A DNA stretch of 64,000 nt from Neurospora crassa OR74A (Eukaryota > Ascomycota > Sordariomycetes > Sordariales > Sordariaceae): positions 806,001 through 870,000 of the forward strand of contig NC_026505.1 of NCBI RefSeq assembly GCF_000182925.2, in the 5' to 3' direction. The first letter of the stretch is position 1, and each line of letters starts with the position of its first letter. The notes under the pieces are model-generated. The model searched no databases and was not told the DNA's origin. It saw only the letters and a program-made list of their open reading frames with translations. The translations under genes and the position numbers were made by a program. Shown piece by piece: positions 54,567 to 64,000 of this stretch.

Positions 54567-56129
54567 TCAGCTATACAAAGAGTCAAAGACGAGAGAAAGC
54601 CGCTGATCCAACACATGGTCAACACCTTCCCGTACCGATTCTGCAAAAGCTGCATCATGGAACAAGACGCCCAGTTCTTGGCTTGTATACCAGCTTGCGC
54701 GGTCCATGTTGCCGGAACCAAGGACCGTGAACTCGCCATCGACAATGGTCAGCTTGAGATGAGAGTGCACTGGCTCTTCCTCTTCAGGATCCTGTACCTG
54801 GGCATCGTTGGCTGCACGGGCTTGGCTTCCACGCTTGCCCGGTTTGGCTGCGGAACGCGGGTGAAAGTAAGAGATTCGCAGGTGGCCAAGACCGGGGTCT
54901 CCAGATTCTAGATCGTGGGCAGCGTGTGTGCGGAGCTTCCTAAAACGGCGTACGAGGGATCGGATGCACCAAGATGTGGTGGTGCCAGCCGTGACAAGCT
55001 GCTCCAGAAGCATCATGTTTCGACCTGTCACAATCGTCACATGGACGCCTCGCTTTAGAGCATCTAGCAATGCAGCAATGACAGGCTCGCAGGTGAGATT
55101 CGGGGTCTGTAGATAGATGGACCGTCGAGCTTGCTCGAATAGCTCCAACATTGCAACGTTCAAGGGGGTGGCTGGAGGTTTGGCAGCTGGTTGCCACGGC
55201 AAGAAGCGGAACTGTGGGTTCTGATGATGCGAGGAAGGCAACACAAGTGTCGGGAGCGGTACCGAGGAGGCTGGTGGGAGGACCAAGTGGTGAGCACTGC
55301 TAGGAACGAAGATGAGATGCTGGGGATCTAAGAGCTGACCCTGTAGGTCAGAGGTACGGCTATCATGAGTGGTAGGAAAAGGGTTCCGAAAATCAACATG
55401 TTTCTCCCATGTCAGAGCATAGAAGGACAACAAACTGGCGACAGCATCGCCAGTGATCTCAACGCAGCCTTCCAACCACGGTTCCCAGCTGACGTTGCAA
55501 CTTGGGATGAAGGCTCGTTGTCTGTCGATAATGACAAACTTGGGATGCATGACACTGAAGGGGAGGAAGAACAGACTCTTCACTTGAAGGCGGATGCCGG
55601 CCTCGTCCAACAAGGCAGGATCAGGGAGGCCGAGCTTCTTTTGCCATTCAGCAGGCGAGTAGGTGTAGCCATCGCGAGACTGTGGGTGCAGTAGCTTTTG
55701 GAATACGGATCGCGACGAAAAGCAGATTCGGACGGTGAGAGGCTCAATGTCTTGCGGGTTGGGCAGCTGACGGCGGTGGTCCGCCAGTTTGACAAGGGCA
55801 TCGGTGATGGCGGAAAGGGTCTTTGAAGGGGCCCAAAAGCAGGTGACAAAGATGACTTCACGTCTGGCCGAGACGATGGCGGGGATCAGAGTGCTCGTGA
55901 AGATGGATGCTCCTGTGCCCAACTGAAAGCTGTGAGGCGAGCTCCGAGATATGATGACTTGCTGATCTACCTCATCAGTGGCGTCGTAACTGGGAAGGTC
56001 CCATCGAGTAGCGGCGGGATGTTGCTGTTGATGGTGCTGTAGCTGCTTGAGGAACTTGTGGACAAAGCTGGACGAGTAGCTCATGTCTCGTTGGGAGCGG
56101 TTGTGCAGCGGGATGTAGTCATGGGGCAT
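54567..56129 (-). CDS. Phospholipase-D-fold protein (two HKD motifs)
   Basis: Single-exon protein of 520 aa with two catalytic HKD motifs, so a PLD-superfamily phosphodiesterase/transphosphatidylase. Motif 1 is MHPKFVIID (His195, Lys197, Asp202), followed by AFIPSCNVSWEPWLEGC. Motif 2 is HLKLTIVDGEFTVLGSGNMDRASW (start: His457, Lys459, Asp464), with the usual GSGNMD tail. The N-lobe begins near GTGASIFTSTLIPAIVSARREVIFVTCFW. There is no PX/PH domain, unlike the large eukaryotic PLD1/2, and no signal peptide, so it resembles the small fungal and bacterial cardiolipin-synthase/PLD-like group. The linker at 420-450 is charged. The substrate, phospholipid or nucleic acid, is undetermined. Confidence 0.9.
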   Translation of the reverse strand: MPHDYIPLHNRSQRDMSYSSSFVHKFLKQLQHHQQQHPAATRWDLPSYDATDEVDQQVIISRSSPHSFQLGTGASIFTSTLIPAIVSARREVIFVTCFWAPSKTLSAITDALVKLADHRRQLPNPQDIEPLTVRICFSSRSVFQKLLHPQSRDGYTYSPAEWQKKLGLPDPALLDEAGIRLQVKSLFFLPFSVMHPKFVIIDRQRAFIPSCNVSWEPWLEGCVEITGDAVASLLSFYALTWEKHVDFRNPFPTTHDSRTSDLQGQLLDPQHLIFVPSSAHHLVLPPASSVPLPTLVLPSSHHQNPQFRFLPWQPAAKPPATPLNVAMLELFEQARRSIYLQTPNLTCEPVIAALLDALKRGVHVTIVTGRNMMLLEQLVTAGTTTSWCIRSLVRRFRKLRTHAAHDLESGDPGLGHLRISYFHPRSAAKPGKRGSQARAANDAQVQDPEEEEPVHSHLKLTIVDGEFTVLGSGNMDRASWYTSQELGVLFHDAAFAESVREGVDHVLDQRLSLVFDSLYS

Positions 56130-57683
56130 GAATGGATGTCAGAGGACGACGACGAGGTGGGTGAGAAACCAAGGGAGCTGAAAGGAGGATTAGGGTTGGA
56201 AGTGGAAAGTTGAGTAGTGACGCAATTCGTTGGCACTGCGTGATCGGGAGAGAACTGGAAATTGGGAAGCTTCAGATTGGAGAATTGGGCGAAATTGGAT
56301 GAAATTGGGGTTCCAGTTGGAGATCATTAGGAGCTCCATCCGTTAAGGTTTAGCGTGCGGGGAAACCCGTTGGTCAAAGCTTTTCTTAGTTGGCTTCTCC
56401 AAATTCCAACCACTGTCAGTTTCCACTTCGCATCCACAAACAGCTGAAACTCCAACATGTTCACAGACACCAAAGTTCAACTGGGCATCATGGAATGGAC
56501 GGAAATAGTTTCGTCAAGGCCAGACGGCCAGGCGCTACCGAAGTGAGAGAGAAATTAATTGAAATGAGCAAAGGCTCCTCGCGTGTCACCAAGCTCGTCA
56601 CTCCTACATCGCGTCCTCTCTTCAACAGTTGAGACCAGGACACAGGCCTGGGAAACGGCGCCCCCCCAATTGGGAACCGATTTTCACTTATTTTTGTCAA
56701 TTGCCGTTGAATCTTCCTATATAGGTCGATCGACAGTTCACTTCAGTTGTGTCCTTGGTTCTGTCTTATCACTGTCTTTGCTTCTTTTCTTTGTCGAGGG
56801 CCAGTCATCTTCTCCGCACCATCTCGGGTGATTGAAGCCATACATTGCGTGTCTCTCCAGACCACCCAACACACAAGTGGACGTTGAGTCTTTGTTACCT
56901 GATGTCTTGTTGAACTCCAAGGGAGTCCCCGATTCCAAAGACGTTCCTGCTAAAAACATTGCCTGTGTAGATCTTACGTACTGCTAGAGCTGCCCCCACG
57001 CCAAACCGAAGAGACCATCGCCGACCACATCCACCAAGCACCAAGCACATACCTTGAATATCGCCGGCAGTGATCCCAAGTCCCGAGCTTAGACTTATCC
57101 ATAAACTGTTCATCTTTGCTTCGGCCTGGACTTCGGCACCTCTGGTTCAGACCTCTTCTTCCATTGTGACGGGTCAGTGACCTTATCAGGTTGAGTTTCC
57201 CGCAGTCATTCAACCCCGCCAAGACAGGGGCACGCCCAAATTGTATTGACATTGCGACGATCTGTCCAATGACAAAGGTTCATGCTCGATGTCGCCATCA
57301 CCACTAGGGATTTGACAATGATGGCTCATATCTTTCTCACTGGCCGGACATGTCATCATTATTTCCAGCTTCATGTTATTACCAAAAGTCGAGATCAACG
57401 TTTTCCCAATACTGGCCATATCAGGAAAAACCTCCATAAAGTCTGGCCAAGGTCGGCGTATAATTATCTTGATAGAAATCCCCTCTTTCAAAGCCAGAGT
57501 TCGACACGATGAACGAGACTGTTTGCTTGCGCTTGATGTATCGGGCTATCTAACCGTCTGTATTGCCGCCAAAACGTATACTACCTACCGGCGAGCGCCG
57601 TGTTCCAGATCCCACCCATTGTGTAATATACAGGGTTCTGTTTCTCTTATCTTTATCCAGAGTTCCTCGATCTTCAAGCAACC
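56130..57683. promoter_or_regulatory. Divergent intergenic region, PLD-like to MFS
   Basis: 1.55 kb containing both promoters. No supportable gene; all open frames are short and lack recognisable domains. Confidence 0.45.
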
Positions 57684-59306
57684 ATGGCTGAACCTGTGAC
57701 AGAGGAAAAGTCTCGGCAATACTCCGAGTCAGATCCAGACAAGAGATCTGTTGACCCCAGTTCATCAAAAGCCTCTGAGACAGTTGATTTTGAGACCAAC
57801 TCGGTCAATGAAAATTCACTACTCCGGAAACTCGACGTTCGTCTCCTACCTGCCGTTGGTATTCTCTATCTGCTCTCCTTCTTGGATCGCAGCAATGTGG
57901 GCAACGCGAGGATTGAGGGTCTCGCGTCAGACCTTGGTATGACGGGCAACCAGTACCTAACTGGTCTGACGCTATACTTTATCGGCTATGCCATTTTTGA
58001 AGTATATCGTGTTTACTCCCGACAGTATCGTGAAGACTTCTCACTGACACGCTGATAGATCCCATGCAACATCGTTCTGAAGCGCACAACACCCAGGTTT
58101 TGGCTACCAACCCTCACCATCCTATGGGGAATCGTAGCTACCCTGATGGGCATCGTCCAGAACCTGACTGGCTTTTTCATCGCCCGCTTCTTCCTCGGTG
58201 TCGCTGAAAGTGGTCTCTTCCCCGGCGTAGTCTACTATTTCTCCATGTGGTACAAGCGCCGCGAGAGGCAATTCCGCATTTCACTCTTCTTCGGAGCCGC
58301 CGCTCTTGCCGGATCCTTCGGCGGCATCTTGGCCTATGGCATTGGCTTTATGCGCGGCACTGTCTGGGAGCATGGCTGGCGCTGGATCTTCATCCTCGAG
58401 GGCATCGCTACGGTCTTAATAGCCTTTGGAGCTTACTGGTTCATCTACAACTACCCAGACACTGCTGAATTTCTCTCGGACAAGGAGCGCAAGTTCATCC
58501 GCGCCCGTCTTGCCTCCGACAGCGACGCCACCCACGACGAGCGCTTCACCTGGGACAATGTCCTCCGCGCCATAAAGGACCCCAAGTGCTGGCTCTACGG
58601 ACTGAGTTTCCACACCATGAGCTTACCTCTCTACACATTCTCTCTGTTCTTGGTAAGCTGATACAAAAAAAAAGAGAGGACATCACTTACCTGCCTCATA
58701 TACTAACCACTGCCACAGCCCTCCATTATCAACGCCCTAGGCTACCGCGCCGCAACCGCCCAACTCCTCACCATCCCGCCCTATGCCTTCGCCTTCCTCA
58801 CCACTCTCACTGTAGCCACCGTCTCGGAGCGTCTGCACCAGCGTGCCATCTTCATCATCGGGTCCGCCACCTTCGCCATAATCGGCTACATCATGCTCCT
58901 CGCCAACAAGGACCCCATAGCCCACCCGGGCTTGTCCTACGCCGGTACCTTCTTCGCCGCAGGCGGCATTTACCCCGCCACAGCCCTGGCGCTCTCGTGG
59001 CCGGCGATTAATGTCTCTGGCCAGACAAAGAGAGCGGTGGCGAACGCGATGCAGATCAGTATCGGCAACTTGGGTGCGGTGCTGGGGACGCAGTTGTATA
59101 GGAGCCGGGATGGACCGAGGTATATAGTTGGTCACAGCTTCGCGCTGGGTTATCTGGCGGGGAATGTGATTGTCTCGAGCTTGTTGTATTTTATTTTGAG
59201 TAGGGAGAATAAAAAGCGGGATGGGATTGTGCCGGAAGTGGCAGAGGTAGGGCATCTGAAGGATTGGGATGGGGATGAAGATCTCAGGTGGAGGTTCCAG
59301 TACTAG
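57684..59306 (+). CDS. MFS transporter, anion:cation symporter (Dal5/Tna1-like) family
   Basis: Plasma-membrane transporter of the ACS family, whose fungal members take up allantoate, nicotinate, pantothenate, biotin precursors and other organic anions. Exons 57684-58001, 58059-58652 and 58719-59306; introns are 57 and 66 nt. The protein is 499 aa, the usual length. The acidic N-terminus precedes TM1; LYLLSFLDRSNVGNARIEGL (62-80) is the family signature around TM1. RFFLGVAESGLFPGVVYYFSMWYKRRER covers TM4 and the following conserved loop, and GWRWIFILEGIATV covers TM6. The central loop (about 235-275) contains DSDATHDERFTWDNVLRAIKDPKCW, which is typical of the family. The C-terminal half shows six further hydrophobic segments. 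The substrate cannot be deduced; a nearby catabolic cluster that would hint at it is lacking. Confidence 0.94.
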
Positions 59307-62300
59307 TGGCTTGAACTGGGCTGTCGTCTCTCGGTGGTGTTGTCGGAATAGAACGGGACCCTTGGAAGGTGTTGATGATAACACTGTTAACACATGAGTG
59401 TTAGCGCAAGATTGGATGGTCGACAGAGAGGGAAAAAAAAAAAAGTTGGAATGTGGTGGCGGATTTTAGCCGCCGCTTGGTTTCTGGGAGATTACGTTGA
59501 GAGATACCCTTGATGTTATAGTCTATGCGTTATGGATAGGAAGTTGGTTTTGTTGTCGATCCTGAAAGTGCACTGACTGTAACTGTGAGTTAAAGGTCGT
59601 GATCGAGATCAGCGCAGGGATGAAGGAAGAATAGACCTCTTTGGGCCTGGGAAAAGCATCGACGCATTGACGTCTGGATATGCTTGATAGAAATACCAAA
59701 GTGGAAGCATACCTAGGGAAATTGGCTCGGCGGCACACACGATATACAATATATGAGGTTCTTATGGGAAGCCTGTTCCGTGGCTGAAAGTCAAGTGAGT
59801 GGGTGTGTGCCAAAGTTCATGACCGACCACAATATCATAGAGAGAAAAGAGGAAGAAGCCGATATTGGTTTGTGAATTACTCCATGATCCGGCGATGTTC
59901 GGGTGAAAAGTTGAATCGAGAAGATCCGGAACCTTAGTGATAAGATCTCCAATATAGCGTAGTCTATAGACCCTGTTGATAGTAGTAGACTATGAAGTGA
60001 GGTGAGTCATGATGTACTGGCTCTTGAACTTCAACAATCGAGTTTGTCATTCCTTGTGAATCCTTTTGAGGTCCGGAAAAGTTCGGGTCAAGATATTGAA
60101 GGACCAAGCATCAAATAATCTTGTAAGAAGCATCCATGGGGCAATTAGCGTCCTAGCTATAACGGAAGATCGCTGAATTATACTTGTGAGTCGCGAAGGT
60201 GATATCTAGTCTGATATGGGTTCTATTTCGCCTTGCGGTTTTCTTATCCGGAGATGGTTGGGTGCACAAGTTGGGCTCATGAGGAGCCGGAGATTGATCA
60301 TACAATTTTCTTGATATGGGGAAACCGGTTTGACAATGACGCCACTTCGCAAGGGAAGTAAAGGTTTGTTGAGGGATCCATGATTTTCGTCAAGGTCCGG
60401 AGATGGTCGGGTGAAAATGTTGGGTTCGCATACCGGAAATTTGGACTATAAGATTTCCACGATATAGAGTAGCAGCGCAATGCGCCATGATTGCGACGGA
60501 AGGTCGCCCACTGGAGGTCAGCAAGTGAGTCACGAAGCCTATATCGCGATCGAAGTGTCATCGAAGAACAAAAGGTATGTTTGAGCTTGAAAATTCTGTC
60601 GAAAGTTCGGAGATGATCAGGTGAAAGCACTTTGGTTGAGAACATCGGGGCTACCGGGGGGCACTCCTCAGCATTTCATGTCGTACGGCCTCGGCTCCGA
60701 ATATCACTTTGGGTAAGTGGACTGATGGAGTTTGTTCAGAAACACAAAACGTCTTACCTTACCCTTCGAGACACTGAGTTGAGGATCAGGGAAACACGAT
60801 CTGTTTGAGACTTTGAGGCGACCTAGCACAATCGGGGGCGCTGTATTTCATAATGATGATGATAATGACAATGAGATGATGGCATTTGGAGAGAAAGCGC
60901 TCATCAACTATGCGTTCAGCCGAGAAGAAGATTTGGTGAAGCACCAATGGTGTTAATCCTCGCTGAAACCGTGCTCCAGCCGATGAGGTGATATCGGTTT
61001 GACAGATGTGTCTCTGTATCCTATCTTAACAAAACAGCGTATTGTGTGTTTCTTCTTCTCTCCACTCTTCATTCATTCACGCACGCACACGCAGTCGCAT
61101 TGGATGACTGGTCGCACCGCATTGCCAAAGAAGAGGTAGCCGAGATGTGGTGAAACAAGGGGATGTGTGGTCGTGTAGGCTAGGTTTCGTGGTGGCGTCT
61201 GCCGCTTAAGCCCGCCAAGCTCGCAGTTCAGGGGGGTGATGTTCAAATCGGTTAGATTCACGGCGTCACTGTCTCACTAAGAGGGCGGGTAGGAAGCCTG
61301 TCCGTGGTTTCTAGAAGGGCGGGAGAAGATTAGGGCGGGTAGCATAGCCGATAGGTTGCAACGCGTTCCTCGCGGAGATGAGATGTTGAAGAGTTTTTCA
61401 TGGTGACATAGTTATGGTCAGTTAACAGCGTTCAGACGACGACATTCAGCATTCAGGCTCGAACGCCAAGGGCCGAGACTGTTGACTAGAGAAACTCGGA
61501 AGATCAGCAGCATATTCAAACAAAAATAGTGCAGTGTAGGGACAGGCATAGATCCATGAAACCAGCAACTGATCCGAGCAAGCATGTAGCTTCCATACGG
61601 ATGGAGAGCTGCGAATGGTTTCCAATCACATCTCTTCGATCTTTCGATGACTGTGTGCGGTGGAGTTTTGCTGAGCATCCAGACTCCGAAAGATCCACTG
61701 TCTTGAGGGCGAAGTGCAGCCCAAGCTTCTCGTGATGTTCCGTTTGGGGCTTGCTGCCCTGTGGGGGGGAGGTTGCCATGGGTTTCCACTTGGTCATGAA
61801 AATGGTATGGCGGCTGCTGGTCGGGTCCATGCCTTTGTGAATTTGGTTGCAAATTGGGAATACGGGGATTCCCACTTGGGGTTGTCGATGCCTGAAAGAC
61901 TGAAGTTCTCAATTTGCGCACCCATGTTTTCCGTCACTGAAACAGCCAAGAAGGGTCGAGGGGCCCTTCAGGCTCCAAATCTCCGGATCCACTGAGTGGC
62001 CTGTGTGTCAGTCCCAGCAATGCGCGTATGGGTACAGCGCACGTGACTTGGTCAGGAACCGCTGCCAATGTTTGGTGGAGATCTGCCGGCAGCCCTGGCA
62101 GAGAGTGGGGTTTTTGTTTCACAGCCGACGACAGAACACGACGGGTTTCCTCTTTGACTTTCTTCAGTTTCTCTTTGCCAATTCACGCCAATGCGGATTC
62201 TGTGCTCACCTATCCCATCCACCCACCCTCTTTGTTGTGTACGTACCATCCCACGAAGCTGAGATGGAACGGCCGAATGCGACCATCAAAAGCACCGGTG

Positions 62301-63046
62301 CTACATATAACGGGATAGCACTACGGACAACACCGAGAAATCAGGAAGTCGGGAACCGGAGATGATGGACCAGTGTGGAGGACGATCTCCCATCCAGGTA
62401 CACACTATGGACCAGGGCATGACAGCTTCAAACAGGGGCACGACAATGGGCGGACGACGTGGAGACTTGGAAGGGTCAAGGGCCCGGATGCCGGGATGCG
62501 GAAAGCAGAAATTGGAATTTCCATAAAAGCACTGGGAAAAGAAGGAGAGACGGGGCAAGAGAGTTCACATAAACAGTCGTCATCATCGACACAGACCTTA
62601 AACCTTTAAACGCCAACTCCCCCACACAAACATCCACATCCCCTTTTCCTCCTTTCGGTCTAGATTTTTCATCATACAAGTTTCATCATACACTTTTCTT
62701 TTTCACTTCCTTAGATTATCTCCTATTTCATCTTAATTGTCCTGACCCCATGCCATTCGTTTGATCTCAAGGGGCTCTCCTACTCGGTCTTTTCCCAAAG
62801 AATTTCCATATCATCCACCACCCGGTCCAACTCCCACGATAAGTACCATCTGCGGATTCCAGCAACAACATCTGGACGTACACTGGACAGGACCATTGTG
62901 TCGACGGCTATTTCACATTTCCCTATCTGGAGGATTCGAGTGAAATTGGTCACCACTTCCCCCGGATTCCGACATATATCCGTCTCGTCTCTTCCCTCCC
63001 GGTTCCTGTGGGTACCACCTCTCTTGGACTACTAGGTATTCCACAC
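59307..63046. other. Intergenic, 3.7 kb, with degenerate repeat array
   Basis: No supportable gene. It contains the diverged tandem array at 59.88-60.68 kb (separate entry). The last 350 bases are the presumed leader of the bestrophin-like gene. AGGGCGGGTAG occurs three times in the form GGGCGGG(T/A) near 61280-61345. Confidence 0.5.
59883..60680. repeat. Degenerate tandem repeat array, about five units
   Basis: The core TCCGGAGATGGTCGGGTGAAAA is recognisable, with mismatches, at about 59888, 60071, 60247, 60395 and 60605, spaced about 183, 176, 148 and 210 bases. In several units the core is followed by TTGGG/TTGAA, then CCGGA(A/G)A or CGGGG and ATAAGATTTCC-GATATAG-like sequence. Units 2 and 4 also share ACGGAAG(A/G)TCGC and GTGAGTC(G/A)CGAAG further on. 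Units are well diverged and are not RIP-saturated. It may be an old satellite or the remains of a repeat-rich element. Confidence 0.7.
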
Positions 63047-64000
63047 ATGGCGACAATTCAGCCGCCTCGAAGCAGTCTCCCGGCTGGGGCTGAGCCTCCA
63101 GCACCCCCTTCAGCCAGACTAGACTCTTCCGACTCTCACACCATCACATCCACAATGGCCGGCGACGACGGTCAGATAGACCCTGCCCAGCGACTACCGG
63201 ACCAACAACACTTCAATGGCAGCACCGAGAAGCCCCGGCTGCCACGGTTATCCATCGAGACCCTTCCTGAGCTGGACGCGATCCCCACGCTCATGTCGCC
63301 TCGTCACAACACCATGAACCCCTTCCGGCGGGTACACAACCCTCTAGAGATCGATGACTACTTTGTATGTCTCACCATATTCACCCCTCCCTTATTCACT
63401 TCTCGGAGCACTGCTAACATGATCCTTCCACGATCCCAGACTGGCCCCCGAGACACCCAGAAGCACTCAAAATGGCCTCTCTTCATGCAGATGCACGGCA
63501 GTATCCTGCCCAAGATGATGCTACCACTCCTCGGAGTCGGTGCCTGGACCACTATGCTCACTGTGATCAACTTCAAAGTGACAAACTGTGCGTTGCAACT
63601 GTCCCCTTTGCCTATCCTGTCTCGATCCCAAGCGGAAGCTAACATTCCGTCCCCAGTGGGTATCCACAACATCCTTCTGACGGTCCTCGGTTTTGTGGTT
63701 GGTATGGGTCTGTCTTTCCGCAGCTCTACTGCATACGAGCGCTATTCAGAGGGTCGCCGTTACTGGGCTTCGTTGCTTCTGGCGTGTCAGACTCTTGGTC
63801 GTGTCTACTGGGTGCATGCCAAAGAGCGGGAAGGCGAGCTAGGGAAGAAGGATGTTTTGGCCAAGCTGTAAGTCGTCAAAAGTATCTCCGATCCGCAAGT
63901 TTCATTGCTAACGTGTTCCCAGAACTGTGCTGAACCTCCTGGTCGCTTTCTCTGTGGCTCTCAAGCACCGCCTTCGCTTTGAGCCTTACACCTGCTACGA
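63047..64000 (+). CDS. Bestrophin-like (UPF0187) chloride channel family protein, 5' part
   Basis: Partial: it continues beyond the window. Exons 63047-63364, 63440-63587, 63657-63867 and 63923-64000+; the introns are 75, 69 and 55 nt with good signals, and the first is a multiple of three. The first in-frame ATG is 63047 (MATIQPPRSS). Residues 1-100 are a Pro/Ser-rich, probably disordered N-terminus, with NPFRRVHNPLEIDDYF leading into the conserved part. HSKWPLFMQMHGSILPKMMLPLLGVGAWTTML gives the first membrane helix. VLGFVVGMGLSFRSSTAYERYSEGRRYW is the family hallmark (the bestrophin/UPF0187 'F R.. AY.R..E.R..W' block), followed by LLACQTLGRVYW. The last exon seen gives LTVLNLLVAFSVALKHRLRFEP. 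Family members are anion channels; the fungal function is largely uncharacterised. Confidence 0.88.

Overview
The window is nuclear DNA of a filamentous ascomycete, most likely Neurospora or a very close Sordariales relative. Supporting evidence: short introns (53-81 nt in most genes) with GTRAGT-type donors and CTAAC/CTGAC branch sites; an intron-bearing tRNA; a CBM1-GH6 cellobiohydrolase matching my recollection of Neurospora gh6-2; and a 4.4 kb AT-saturated relic whose TpA excess and CpA/TpG depletion look like repeat-induced point mutation (RIP). No computation or database search was run. Homology calls rest on recognised motifs and introns were placed by eye from splice signals and frame.

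Layout. 0-7.6 kb: SRP54, a TMEM53/PaxU-like (DUF829) protein on the minus strand, a tRNA-Ala(CGC) with a 17-nt intron, and a hot-dog thioesterase-like protein. 7.6-21 kb: a small unknown protein with a doubtful 3' end, a PAP2 phosphatase, a small secreted cysteine-rich protein with an internal duplication, and two unrelated alpha/beta hydrolases. 20.9-26.6 kb: gene-poor, with a cluster of simple sequences. 26.6-30.6 kb: an unrecognised three-exon gene and the AP-1 clathrin adaptor mu subunit. 30.6-38.9 kb: a long divergent intergenic region, an Opi1-type regulator of phospholipid synthesis, and a DUF1772 membrane protein with a GC-AG intron. 39-45 kb: tRNA-Gly(GCC), a HAD-family hydrolase and a ThuA-like protein. 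45.4-49.7 kb: a RIP-mutated Tc1/mariner-type DNA transposon with preserved terminal inverted repeats and a second, unidentified gene relic. 50-59.3 kb: a proline-rich protein, GH6 cellobiohydrolase, a phospholipase-D-fold protein and an ACS-family MFS transporter. 59.3-64 kb: a degenerate tandem repeat array and the 5' part of a bestrophin-like channel gene that runs off the window.

The genes do not form a recognisable pathway or biosynthetic cluster; this is ordinary chromosomal housekeeping and accessory content. Secretory and membrane functions recur (SRP54, AP-1 mu, PAP2, Opi1, PLD-like), but I see no evidence that they are co-regulated. The least explained objects are the transposon with its second gene and sharply unmutated ends, the degenerate ~150-210 bp repeat array at 59.9-60.7 kb, and the small unknown gene at 10.2 kb whose open frame continues through an apparent intron.
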